Under the pieces are notes generated by a model. That model was not told where the DNA came from. It did not search any database and saw only the letters and a list, made by a program, of their open reading frames with translations. This document shows positions 25,754 through 34,580 of a stretch of DNA of 64,000 bases, in pieces. The stretch comes from CAG-582 sp964636965 (GTDB taxonomy: Bacteria; Bacillota_I; Bacilli_A; RF39; UBA660). Every line of letters starts with the position of its first letter. The stretch's first letter is position 1. Location: NCBI GenBank assembly GCA_964636965.1, contig CAZWST010000001.1, positions 1 to 64,000 on the forward strand, written 5' to 3'. The position numbers and the translations under genes are program-made.

Positions 25754-26512
25754 ATGTCTGATATTATAAGAAAATGTGAAATATTAATTGCTATGCATAA
25801 AAAAGGAATGCTAGGCGGAGAAGTAATGCCAGAAGATGAAAATCCCCATTATGATTTAGAATCTTTAGAAAATTATTTATATTTTACGTTACCAATGTCT
25901 TTAAATTATCAAAGGAATTCTTATACTTTATGGGAAGGCGCAAATAAAACTGCGAAGGATAAGAATACTTCTTTTGTTTTTGATCCAACGGAAGTTTTAA
26001 AAAGAAGTTTTGAAGAAGTTCAAGAAGCATTAGTTAAATATAAGGTTGCATTACAAAAAAATAAGCAAACCGAGATATGGATTAAATTATGTCATACATT
26101 TATAGACTTATTTGATGGAGATATAAGAAAGTTATTTAAAGAAAATGATTATGATGTTAATAAGATAAGAGATTTTATTTTAAAACATAAGAAAGATTTT
26201 CCTTATATAAGTGGGACAAAGTTAGTTAACTATTGGCTTTATGTTATAATGCAATATACGGATACTTTATATAAAAACCCAGAATGTTTAACTGTTGCTC
26301 CTGATACACATGTAATAAAAGCTACTCATCGTTTAGGTCTTATAAGTGATGAAGAGATGGAAAGTTCTAATGTTCAAGAATTAGTAATTGAAGCTTGGAA
26401 AAAAGTATTTGAAGGAACAAAATATAAACCTATTGATATTCATACACCTTTATGGCTTTGGAGTAGAGGCGGATTTAGAGAATTAGATGAAAGTGTATTA
26501 GATGAAAAGTAA
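25754..26512 (+). CDS. HhH-GPD superfamily (DNA base-excision glycosylase)-like protein
   Basis: The C-terminal half resembles endonuclease III-type glycosylases. YISGTKLVNYWL (residues 151-162) takes the place of the G-x-G-x-K-T-A hairpin, with lysine 156, and LTVAPDTHVIKATHRLGLI (from residue 179) corresponds to the V-D-T-H-V catalytic block, with aspartate 184. No Fe-S cysteines are present. Such enzymes remove damaged or odd bases from DNA. It is the first gene of a packed operon and overlaps the UDG-like gene by 11 nt. The match is by motif only. Confidence 0.6.
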   Translation: MSDIIRKCEILIAMHKKGMLGGEVMPEDENPHYDLESLENYLYFTLPMSLNYQRNSYTLWEGANKTAKDKNTSFVFDPTEVLKRSFEEVQEALVKYKVALQKNKQTEIWIKLCHTFIDLFDGDIRKLFKENDYDVNKIRDFILKHKKDFPYISGTKLVNYWLYVIMQYTDTLYKNPECLTVAPDTHVIKATHRLGLISDEEMESSNVQELVIEAWKKVFEGTKYKPIDIHTPLWLWSRGGFRELDESVLDEK

Positions 26513-27170
26513 TGAGTTTAAGTCTTTAGTTAATGATATTAGTAAATGTAATAAATGTTTAAATCTTGGTGATAAATCTTTAATAAATTTTTATGGTTCA
26601 GAAATGAGTTTATCTATTCCATCCATTTGGACAGATTGGTTAAATCATCTCGATAGTGAAGTAATGATTATTGGTCAAGATTGGGGTCCATATAAAGATA
26701 TGCTAAATATTTATGAAAGATATAAAAATGGGGAGGAATATGAAAAGTTAATTCAAGAAGAAAAGAGTTTAACTAAAAGAAATTTATTTAAATTTTTAAG
26801 TTTAACAAATGAAAACTATAATTTAAATAAAATCTATATAACTAATGCAATTATGTGTGCAAGAAGGGGATCTAATTATCGGAGTAATAATATTAATTTA
26901 AAATATTCAACAACTTGTTGTTCTAAGTTTTTAAAAAGACAGATTGATATTGTAAAACCAAAAGTTATTGTTACTTTAGGGTATTATCCGCTTTTATCAC
27001 TTTCAAATATTTTTGGATTTTGTATAGAAAAAAACTTAACAGAAACTATTTTAAATACACCAGTTATAAAAACAGATGATTATATAATAATTCCTGTCTA
27101 TCATCCTGCAGCACAGATAAGTGTTGATAGACAAATTGAACAATATAAAAAAATATGGGAGAATTTATGA
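26502..27170 (+). CDS. Fe-S uracil-DNA glycosylase-like protein (family 4/5 type)
   Basis: The protein begins with a C-x2-C pair (CNKC, residues 16-19) and has two further cysteines in ITNAIMCARRG and STTCCSKFLKRQI, the layout of 4Fe-4S family 4/5 UDGs. The core strand VKPKVIVTLG and the late loop VYHPAAQ, with the motif histidine, are also present. The first active-site loop is GQDWGPYKD, unlike the usual GEAPG, so base specificity may differ. It overlaps both neighbours (11 nt upstream, 4 nt downstream) in the operon with the PurZ-like gene. Confidence 0.75.
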   Translation: MKSNEFKSLVNDISKCNKCLNLGDKSLINFYGSEMSLSIPSIWTDWLNHLDSEVMIIGQDWGPYKDMLNIYERYKNGEEYEKLIQEEKSLTKRNLFKFLSLTNENYNLNKIYITNAIMCARRGSNYRSNNINLKYSTTCCSKFLKRQIDIVKPKVIVTLGYYPLLSLSNIFGFCIEKNLTETILNTPVIKTDDYIIIPVYHPAAQISVDRQIEQYKKIWENL

Positions 27171-27844
27171 AGAGTAATTTAGATATATGGGCAGTTCAAG
27201 AAGCAAAAGAAGAAATATTTACTGCTCTAGAACAAATAAAGGGTGGCTTAAGTATCATATATGATAAAGTTGCCTGTGAAATAATGATAGGATCAAATAA
27301 CATAACGAATCGTTTATTTGACTTGTTTCTTTATAATGAAGAGAGTGATACTCTTATTATGGTAATGAAAGGTTCTAAAGCAAGTAAAGAAGATATGATA
27401 CATTATTTAGAACAACATAATTTGAAGTATGTTGAAGTAACTTTCTTAAAAGAAGATGTAGACAATCAAATAAGTGAAAAAAAGGAAGAAGTGGAAGCTC
27501 CAGAATTATGGTTTGCAAGAGATGCTTATGTTTTAGATGATGCCTTAGATAGTAGCCTTGAAAGAAATGTAAATTCAGCTGTAATTATGCCAAATGTTAT
27601 GGGAGATTTATCACTTTTTTATACTAATATTTTTGGTTATACTGAAGTAGTCGATGGAAGACTTTTTAAGGGCTTAGTTTCCTTACCTGATAAGCTAGTT
27701 TTGCTAGTAAATCAAGGAGAAGAAAAAGAGAGTATTAGCATATCTACTTTAGAGAAAAAAATCCAAGATAAAGGTTTTATTTATTCGATTGATGAAAGTA
27801 ATGATATTAGGTTATCAGGGAGTACTAATATAAGAACCAGATAA
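27167..27844 (+). CDS. Protein of unknown function in the glycosylase / PurZ-like operon, 225 aa
   Basis: The ATG at 27167 shares ATGA with the UDG-like gene's stop codon, and GGGAG lies upstream. The N-terminal 95 residues look like a small alpha/beta domain (GGLSIIYDKVACEIMIGSNN, then a strand-rich LFLYNEESDTLIMVMKGS), and after an acidic linker a second domain follows (ALDSSLERNVNSAVIMPNVM). There are no membrane helices, metal or nucleotide motifs. I know no family. Its position between two nucleic-acid or nucleotide enzymes suggests a partner or sensor role. Confidence 0.6.
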   Translation: MKSNLDIWAVQEAKEEIFTALEQIKGGLSIIYDKVACEIMIGSNNITNRLFDLFLYNEESDTLIMVMKGSKASKEDMIHYLEQHNLKYVEVTFLKEDVDNQISEKKEEVEAPELWFARDAYVLDDALDSSLERNVNSAVIMPNVMGDLSLFYTNIFGYTEVVDGRLFKGLVSLPDKLVLLVNQGEEKESISISTLEKKIQDKGFIYSIDESNDIRLSGSTNIRTR

Positions 27845-27860
27845 TTTTTTGAGGTGGGTT

Positions 27861-29222
27861 ATGGTAAATAATAATATTGTATGTGTTATTGATGGAGAAG
27901 CGGGTTCCTGTGGGAAAGCAAAGGTATGTGGAGAAATCGCTACTAATAAAAAGTATGGTGTTGGTGCAAGTTTAACTAATTCAATGCCTAATGCTGGTCA
28001 TACTTTTGTTGATGAAACTGGGAATACTTTCTTATTTAGAAATATTCCAGTTGCTGTTGTAAATCCTGAAGTTGAACTTTTTATTGGTCCTAGTTCCGTA
28101 ATTGATTTAGAAGTATTTAAATCCGAATATGATACTCACGAACATCTAATTGGTAACCGTAAAATATATGTTCATGAATTAGTTCCTCTTGTAACAGAAG
28201 AACATAAAAATCGTGAAAGAGAAATAATTAAAAGTGGGTCTACTTATCATGGATGTGCTGCATGTAATCAGGATAAGATAATTAGAAATCCTAATCTTGA
28301 ATTTTTTAAAGGATATAAGAATGCTGTTGTTTTAAAGAATGATGATTGGTTAGATTTACTATATAAACACTTGGATAACCCCGATGAAATTGTTTTATTT
28401 GAGGGTGCACAAGGCTGCGAGTTATCTTTAAACTTTAGTGGTGAACATCCTAATGTAACTTCGAGAAATATTTCAGTTTCTAATATGCTTCAAGAAGCTG
28501 GTGTTTCACCAAGAAGATTACTTTTTTCTGAAATGGTTATAAGGCCTTTTCCAATTAGAATTAATGATGTAACTAATTCTTTAAATTATGTTTATACAGG
28601 CGGTTATGGAACTGCTCAAAAGTTAACTTGGAGTCATATAAACTATTCAGCTAAGTTTGGTACATATCCTCAATTAGATCAATTTGAGGATTATGAAGAG
28701 GCTTTAACCGATGAAATGAAAATAAGATTATTAAATGAATCAAATAATAGAAGTCTTTTACAAATATTTGGACCTAATTATGCAAGTATAAAAATAGACG
28801 ATATCACAATTGCAGATGCTTTAGAAATGGAAAGACTTATTAATAAGGCAAAAGGTATTCGCAAGTATATTTCAGAGATTATAGATTTAAGTTATTTTGA
28901 CGATCCATATTTGATAGATTTATCTGAAACTACTTCAGTTACAAAACTTGAAAGAAAGATTTTTGATTTGGATATAAAGAAGTTAAAACAGAGTATACGT
29001 CTAAATGATCCTGATGGAATTTATTTAAATTTCTTTGAACATTTAGATAATAGGTTTTCTCATTTAAAATGTGAATTTGAAGAACTAGAATGTATTAATA
29101 GATATATAAGAGAATATTTAAATTGGTTGGAGACGACTTTAGGAATAGATTTAAATCATTTAGGTACTGGAAAAGTAAATAATGAATATATAAAAAGAAA
29201 AGAGTTAATGTTTAAAGATTAA
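27861..29222 (+). CDS. PurZ-like adenylosuccinate synthetase homologue
   Basis: PurA makes adenylosuccinate from IMP; PurZ, known from phages with 2-aminoadenine DNA, joins aspartate to dGMP. This 453-residue protein starts VIDGEAGSCGKAKV: the P-loop is G-S-C-G-K (residues 15-19) where PurA has G-D-E-G-K, so the catalytic aspartate is serine 16, as in PurZ. SMPNAGHT (residues 41-48, H47) and the later VIRPFPIRINDVTNS also look PurZ-like. The C-terminal 130 residues are a divergent helical tail. ATG 27861 follows GAGGTG. It is the last gene of the operon begun at 25754. The family is certain; the substrate is inferred. Confidence 0.75.
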   Translation: MVNNNIVCVIDGEAGSCGKAKVCGEIATNKKYGVGASLTNSMPNAGHTFVDETGNTFLFRNIPVAVVNPEVELFIGPSSVIDLEVFKSEYDTHEHLIGNRKIYVHELVPLVTEEHKNREREIIKSGSTYHGCAACNQDKIIRNPNLEFFKGYKNAVVLKNDDWLDLLYKHLDNPDEIVLFEGAQGCELSLNFSGEHPNVTSRNISVSNMLQEAGVSPRRLLFSEMVIRPFPIRINDVTNSLNYVYTGGYGTAQKLTWSHINYSAKFGTYPQLDQFEDYEEALTDEMKIRLLNESNNRSLLQIFGPNYASIKIDDITIADALEMERLINKAKGIRKYISEIIDLSYFDDPYLIDLSETTSVTKLERKIFDLDIKKLKQSIRLNDPDGIYLNFFEHLDNRFSHLKCEFEELECINRYIREYLNWLETTLGIDLNHLGTGKVNNEYIKRKELMFKD

Positions 29223-29258
29223 CTTTTTTTAGATGTAAACTTATCTTTTTTTATAAAA

Positions 29259-29278
29259 TGTCACTTAGGTGTCACTTA
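29259..29278 (+). promoter_or_regulatory. Tandem direct repeat, probable response-regulator operator
   Basis: TGTCACTTA occurs at 29259-29267 and again at 29270-29278. The two starts are 11 bp apart, one helical turn, as OmpR/PhoB-type regulators require. The repeats occupy the -35 region of the ABC operon promoter; such a regulator is encoded at 32737. Confidence 0.6.
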
Positions 29279-29283
29279 TTATT

Positions 29284-29292
29284 TGTTAAAAT
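29284..29292 (+). promoter_or_regulatory. Extended -10 promoter of the ABC operon (TGTTAAAAT)
   Basis: TGT-TAAAAT directly downstream of the direct repeats; AAGGAGG and ATG 29316 follow. Confidence 0.6.
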
Positions 29293-29315
29293 GAATTTGT
29301 TCAAGGAGGAATAAT

Positions 29316-29987
29316 ATGGATTTATTAAAAGTTGAAGGACTTACAAAAATATACGGAAAGGGCGATAATAAAGTAGTTGCACTTGATAATGTATCATTCT
29401 CAGTTAAGAAGGGTGAATTTGTTGCAATTGTTGGAGCAAGTGGTTCAGGTAAATCAACACTTTTACACTTAATTGGTGGAGTTGATAGACCAACCAGTGG
29501 TAAAGTTTATATAGATGGTAATGACATTTATGATATGAATGATGATAAACTTGCAATATTTAGAAGAAGACAAGTTGGACTTATCTATCAATTTTATAAT
29601 TTAATACCAATATTAAATGTTGAAGAAAATATTACATTACCAATGGAATTGGATGGAAGAAAAGTTGATAATAAAAAGTTAGATGAATTAATTGAATCTT
29701 TAGGTTTAACTTCTAGAAGAAAACATTTACCTAATGAACTATCTGGTGGACAACAACAAAGAACATCTATCGGAAGAGCAATGATTACTAATCCAGCAAT
29801 AATACTAGCTGATGAACCAACTGGTAACTTAGATTCTAAAGCTAGTGATGAGATTGTTGATTTACTTAAAATATCTAATAAAAAGTATCACCAAACTATT
29901 GTAATGATTACACATAACTTAGATATTGCATCCTCAGCTGATAGAATTATAAAAATTGAAGATGGACATATTGTTAAGGAGGATTAA
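29316..29987 (+). CDS. ABC transporter ATP-binding protein (MacB/LolD/BceA-like)
   Basis: This is the ATPase of an FtsX-type exporter. It shows Walker A GASGSGKST, the Q-loop in LIYQFYNLIP, signature LSGGQQQR, Walker B with ADEPTGNLDS and the switch histidine in ITHN. Length (223 aa) is typical. It ends 2 nt before the permease gene. MacB- and Bce-type systems pump or sense antimicrobial peptides and lipoproteins. The upstream direct repeat and the downstream two-component genes suggest induction by an envelope-acting compound. Confidence 0.93.
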   Translation: MDLLKVEGLTKIYGKGDNKVVALDNVSFSVKKGEFVAIVGASGSGKSTLLHLIGGVDRPTSGKVYIDGNDIYDMNDDKLAIFRRRQVGLIYQFYNLIPILNVEENITLPMELDGRKVDNKKLDELIESLGLTSRRKHLPNELSGGQQQRTSIGRAMITNPAIILADEPTGNLDSKASDEIVDLLKISNKKYHQTIVMITHNLDIASSADRIIKIEDGHIVKED

Positions 29988-29989
29988 TA

Positions 29990-32677
29990 ATGAACTTGCT
30001 TAACAAACTTACTAAGAAAAACTTAGTATTAAATAAAAAAAGAACTATTGTTACAATAGTTGGTATAATTCTTTCAGTTGCTTTAATAACTGCTTTATCA
30101 AGTTTAGTTATAAGCTTTAAAAAGTCTGCTTTAGAATATGAAAAGAAAAGATCTGGCGATTATCATGTTTCTTTTTCACATGTCTTATCTAATGATATAT
30201 CTAAATTAAAAGAAAATAGATATATTGAAGATGTTTATTTTTCGAAAGAAGTTGGGTATGCAAAATTAGATGGTATAAAGAATGAAGATAAACCTTTTGT
30301 CTATCTTCTTGCTTATGATTTTAAATCTTTAGATAAAATAGTAAAACAAAATGTTTTAGAAGGAAGACTCCCTAAAACAAGTAAAGAAATAGTTATATCT
30401 AAACATTTAAAAACTAATGGACGAGTTGACTTAAATATTGGTGATACAATAAAATTGGATATTGGAAAACGTTTAATTAAGGGAGAAGATTCTATTTTAG
30501 ATCAAACAAATCCTTATAATGCGGAATTGGAAACTTTTAAAAGTGATGAGGAACATGAATATAAAATAGTTGGTATAATAGAACGCCCTAGTTATTCAAT
30601 TGAACCATATACAGCTCCAGGTTATACATTTATTACATGTTTAGATGAGATGAATGTTTCTATGTATAATGCTTATGTAAGATATAAGCATGAGTATTTG
30701 AGTGACCCTTATTATGTAACTGCTGATATTTTGGGAATAGATAAAAAAATCTATAAGACCTTTATGACTGGAGGAAATTTTAACTCTGAAGAAGAAATGA
30801 TCGAGTTTAATAAGAAATACCAAGAGGAAATGGAAAAAGCTCGATATGAAGTAGTAAACTTAAATAATTATTTAGTTTCACTTGAGTATCAAAATTTAAA
30901 AGATCCTTCAATGCAAGCTTTATATACTGTTGCTGCAATTGTTACTCTTATAATTATGGCTACATCAATTTATTGTATTAAGAATAGTTTTGATATTTCT
31001 ATAACTGAAAAGGTAAGACAGTATGGTATGCTTGCAAGTATTGGAGCAACAAAAAGACAAATTAGAAGAAATGTTTTATATGAAGCATTTATCTTAGGAC
31101 TTATTGCAATACCAATCGGAATACTTTCAGGATTATTTGCATCATTTGTCTTAGTTAAAGTAACATCTATTTTATTAAGTGATGCATTAAATATAGAATT
31201 AAATTTTGGTGCATCAATTGGTTCTATATTATTATCAGTTGTTTTAGGCGCTGTGACTATTTATCTATCGGCAATTAAAAGTGCTAGAAAAGCTAGTAAA
31301 ATATCACCTATATCAGCAATTCGTAATAATAATGATATAAAAATTAAATCAAAGAAAATTAAATCACCAAAATTAATTAAGAAATTATTTGGTATTGGTG
31401 GGGATGTTTCATATAAAAATTTAAAGAGAAATAGTAAAAAATATCGTACAACAGTTATTTCAATTGTCGTATGTGTATCAGTATTCATCGCCCTTTATTC
31501 ATTTATGATGTTGGCTTTTAAAGCAGTTGATTTAAGTTATAAAGATACTGATTTTAATATAGATATTACTTTTAAAACTAATGATGATAAAAAAGATAAT
31601 ATTATCAAAAAAATAGTAAACATTGAGGGTATAAAAGATTATTCAGTTAATGTTTCTAGATCATTTATATTAGATACTCCTAAATTTAGTCCTGCTTATG
31701 ATAACTATTATAAAAAGAATTATGAAATATCTGATGGTAAAATTGAAAACTTTGGTATAACTTTTATTAGTTTAGGAGATTATCAATATCGTAAATATAT
31801 TCAAAGTTTGGGATTAAAATATGAAGATGTATATGATGGCGCAATTCTTTTAAATAAGCAACTTGTATATGAATATGATGAAAAAGCAAAAAAGGGAAAA
31901 AAACATGATTTAGATATATTTGATTATAAACGTGGAGATATATTAAAAGGCCATATGTATGATTATAATTGTGAAAGTACTGATGGTGATGAAGACAAGT
32001 GTTGGTTTGATACAAGTGTTAAGGTTTCTTTCTTAACTGATAAACAACCATTTGGTCAGGCTTCAAACTTTTCTGATAATGCTGTTATGGTTGTCAGTGA
32101 TGAATTTATGAAAAAGTATTCTAAAGTAAGAGATTATTATGAATTATTACTAGATGTAAAAAATCCTGATAAATTTCAAGACGAGGCAGAAAAAATATTA
32201 GAAGAGGCAAGTGACTATAACCTTTATAATGTTGATAAAGAAAAAAAGTCGAGTGAATCTCTTTTCACACTTATCGCAATATTCCTTTATGGTTTTATAA
32301 CAGTAATTGCTCTTATTGGTATAACTAATATATTTAATACAATAACTACAAGTGTTGAATTACGTGCTCGTGAATTTGCTACTTTAAAAAGTGTAGGTAT
32401 GACAAAACGAGAATTTAATAAAATGGTTAGTTTAGAAAGTATTTTCTATGGATTAAAATCACTTATTATTGGTATTCCAATTGGAAGTATTTTATCTTAT
32501 ATAATTTATAAAGCTTTAATAGATGGAGATTTAGAGTTTGCTTATACTTATCCAACAACAGCTGTTATTATTTCTATATTTGCTGTACTTATTTTGGTAA
32601 CCGTTATTATGAAATACTCTATAAGTAAGATAAGCAAACAAAATACAATTGAAACAATTAGAAATGATAATATTTAA
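29990..32677 (+). CDS. ABC transporter permease, two FtsX domains
   Basis: The 895-residue partner of the preceding ATPase has one N-terminal helix, a large extracellular domain, a three-helix FtsX unit near residues 310-430 (with RQYGMLASIGATKRQIRRNV), another helix and extracellular loop, and a second FtsX unit at the C-terminus (with REFATLKSVGMTKREFNKMV). The repeated S-x-G-x-T/M-K-R cytoplasmic elements couple to the ATPase. A terminator follows, but the two-component genes are just downstream with their own promoter. Confidence 0.9.
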   Translation: MNLLNKLTKKNLVLNKKRTIVTIVGIILSVALITALSSLVISFKKSALEYEKKRSGDYHVSFSHVLSNDISKLKENRYIEDVYFSKEVGYAKLDGIKNEDKPFVYLLAYDFKSLDKIVKQNVLEGRLPKTSKEIVISKHLKTNGRVDLNIGDTIKLDIGKRLIKGEDSILDQTNPYNAELETFKSDEEHEYKIVGIIERPSYSIEPYTAPGYTFITCLDEMNVSMYNAYVRYKHEYLSDPYYVTADILGIDKKIYKTFMTGGNFNSEEEMIEFNKKYQEEMEKARYEVVNLNNYLVSLEYQNLKDPSMQALYTVAAIVTLIIMATSIYCIKNSFDISITEKVRQYGMLASIGATKRQIRRNVLYEAFILGLIAIPIGILSGLFASFVLVKVTSILLSDALNIELNFGASIGSILLSVVLGAVTIYLSAIKSARKASKISPISAIRNNNDIKIKSKKIKSPKLIKKLFGIGGDVSYKNLKRNSKKYRTTVISIVVCVSVFIALYSFMMLAFKAVDLSYKDTDFNIDITFKTNDDKKDNIIKKIVNIEGIKDYSVNVSRSFILDTPKFSPAYDNYYKKNYEISDGKIENFGITFISLGDYQYRKYIQSLGLKYEDVYDGAILLNKQLVYEYDEKAKKGKKHDLDIFDYKRGDILKGHMYDYNCESTDGDEDKCWFDTSVKVSFLTDKQPFGQASNFSDNAVMVVSDEFMKKYSKVRDYYELLLDVKNPDKFQDEAEKILEEASDYNLYNVDKEKKSSESLFTLIAIFLYGFITVIALIGITNIFNTITTSVELRAREFATLKSVGMTKREFNKMVSLESIFYGLKSLIIGIPIGSILSYIIYKALIDGDLEFAYTYPTTAVIISIFAVLILVTVIMKYSISKISKQNTIETIRNDNI

Positions 32678-32680
32678 TTT

Positions 32681-32705
32681 AGAGGGAGTAATCTCCCTCT
32701 TTATT
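32681..32705 (+). terminator. Terminator between ABC operon and two-component genes
   Basis: AGAGGGAG / CTCCCTCT (32681-32688 and 32693-32700), one of the most GC-rich stems in the window, followed by TTATT. Confidence 0.75.
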
Positions 32706-32714
32706 TGATATAAT
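32706..32714 (+). promoter_or_regulatory. Extended -10 promoter (TGATATAAT)
   Basis: TGA-TATAAT directly after the terminator, serving the response regulator gene. Confidence 0.65.
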
Positions 32715-32736
32715 AAAGGTGGTTAGGAGGATATTC

Positions 32737-33375
32737 ATGATTTTATTAGTTGAAGATAATGAAAAAATAACCAAAGGCTTAGTCTATGCATTAAATCAAA
32801 ACAACTTTGCTGTTCTTACTTCTTCTACAATTAAAGATGCAAGGGTAAAAATAAATGAAGATATTGATTTATTGATATTAGATGTATCTTTACCTGATGG
32901 TAATGGTTTTGATTTTTATAAAAATAATGTTAATAATATTAAAACTATATTTTTAACTGCTAGAGATACAGAAGATGATATAGTAAATGGTTTTGAAATG
33001 GGAGCAGTTGATTATATTACTAAACCTTTTTCAACAAGAGAATTGATTGCGCGTATAAAAAGAATACTAAATAGTAATGAAAAAAATATTATAACAGTAA
33101 AAGATATTACATATGACTTTAATAAGATGGTTGTTCTTAAAAATAATAAAGAAGTTAGTTTATCAAGTTTAGAACTTAAAATACTTAATTTATTATTTAC
33201 TAATATTGATAAAGTTGTGACTCGTGATAAAATACTAGAACATATTTGGGAATGGACCGGAAATGATGTTAATGATAATACTATTACAGTTTATATGAAA
33301 AGAATTAGAGAAAAACTTGATACAGATATTATTAAAACATTAAAGGGAATTGGATATAGAATAGATCATGAATAG
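32737..33375 (+). CDS. OmpR/PhoB-family response regulator
   Basis: The receiver domain (about residues 1-115) has the acidic pocket VEDN, the phosphorylated aspartate 49 in LLILDVSLPDG and the conserved lysine in YITKPF. The winged-helix DNA-binding domain follows (NLLFTNIDKVVTRDKILEHI, then NTITVYMKRIREKL and TLKGIGYRI). ATG 32737 is chosen for its AGGAGG 6 nt upstream. It overlaps the histidine kinase gene by 8 nt. The direct repeat at 29259-29278 is its most likely binding site. Confidence 0.95.
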   Translation: MILLVEDNEKITKGLVYALNQNNFAVLTSSTIKDARVKINEDIDLLILDVSLPDGNGFDFYKNNVNNIKTIFLTARDTEDDIVNGFEMGAVDYITKPFSTRELIARIKRILNSNEKNIITVKDITYDFNKMVVLKNNKEVSLSSLELKILNLLFTNIDKVVTRDKILEHIWEWTGNDVNDNTITVYMKRIREKLDTDIIKTLKGIGYRIDHE

Positions 33376-34564
33376 AAAAAAGATTAATATAATCATTGTT
33401 CTAATTTTTTCCTTTATTTTGATATTTAATGTGATAAATATCAATGTTTATAGAAAAAGGTATGAATATTCTAATAATCGTGTTGTTGCAAATTTAATAA
33501 ATAATATTAGGATTAAATATCCTTCGGTAACTGATAAAGAAATTATTGATATTTTAAATGATGAAAATAATGATGATGGTTTTTTAAAATCATATGGAAT
33601 AGATATTTATAAGGATAATATTAGTTTAAATTCTAATGACACTGTTAAGAACTTTTATGTTATTAACATTATAACTTTAGTAGTTTTATTAATACTTATA
33701 TTAATAGTTATAAATCTATTTATAGCACATTCTAATAAGAAAATTAAAAAACTTATTTATTATGTTGAAGAGATTAATAAAAAGAACTATAAATTAGATT
33801 TAATTTCTAATGCAGAAGGAGATATTTCAATACTTCAAAATGAGATATATAAAACTATGGTAATGTTAAAGGAAAGTGCAGATAATTCTTTAAATGATAA
33901 AGAAAACATAAAGAAAAATTTATCTGATATATCCCATCAATTAAAGACACCACTTACTTCTATTAGTATTGCTCTTGATAATATAATAGATGATCCTGAA
34001 ATGGACACGCATTTGAGAAATGAATTTATAATGGATATAAAAAGAGATATAATAAATATTAATTTTTTAGTTTATAATATATTAAAATTATCTCAGTTTG
34101 ATACTAATACGGTTAAGTTAAAGCATGAAAAAATTGATTTAGTGAGTGTCATAAAAGAATCTATTAAAAATGTTTCAATGTTAGCTGATTTAAAAAGTGT
34201 CTCAATAGATTTTGAATGTGAAGATTCTTTATATATTATGGGAGATGCTAAATGGGAGATAGAAGCACTTACTAATATAATAAAAAATTCAATTGAGCAT
34301 TCAAATGAATTTTCTAAGGTAGAGATTAGTATTAACCAAACTGATCTATACACTGAGGTAAGTATTAAGGATTTTGGTGCAGGAATAGAAAAGAAAGATA
34401 TAAAGAAAATATTTGAAAGATTTTATAAATTAAGTGACAGTGATAATGGATTTGGGATTGGCCTATCTTTAGCTAAGGAGATTATTGAATCTGATAATGG
34501 AAGAATAAAAGTTAAAAGTGAAGTTGGAGTAGGTACAGAATTTATTATTAGATATATTAAGTAG
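33368..34564 (+). CDS. Sensor histidine kinase
   Basis: Two membrane helices (about residues 8-27 and 98-120) flank an extracellular loop of about 70 residues, followed by a linker and the kinase core. The H-box is SDISHQLKTPLTS (histidine 190), the N-box is near NIIKNSIEHS, and G-boxes appear as DFGAGIEK and GFGIGLSLAKEI. The short sensor loop resembles kinases that work with ABC exporters more than classic ligand sensors. The start overlaps the regulator gene. It is immediately followed by a membrane-anchored thioredoxin-fold gene. Confidence 0.93.
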   Translation: MNRKKINIIIVLIFSFILIFNVININVYRKRYEYSNNRVVANLINNIRIKYPSVTDKEIIDILNDENNDDGFLKSYGIDIYKDNISLNSNDTVKNFYVINIITLVVLLILILIVINLFIAHSNKKIKKLIYYVEEINKKNYKLDLISNAEGDISILQNEIYKTMVMLKESADNSLNDKENIKKNLSDISHQLKTPLTSISIALDNIIDDPEMDTHLRNEFIMDIKRDIININFLVYNILKLSQFDTNTVKLKHEKIDLVSVIKESIKNVSMLADLKSVSIDFECEDSLYIMGDAKWEIEALTNIIKNSIEHSNEFSKVEISINQTDLYTEVSIKDFGAGIEKKDIKKIFERFYKLSDSDNGFGIGLSLAKEIIESDNGRIKVKSEVGVGTEFIIRYIK

Positions 34565-34580
34565 GAAGTGAAGTTTTTTT

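Noticed and set aside
29222..29252. Terminator after the PurZ-like gene
   Set aside because: Only a 5-bp AGAT-type stem is present before the T run, so I did not list it.
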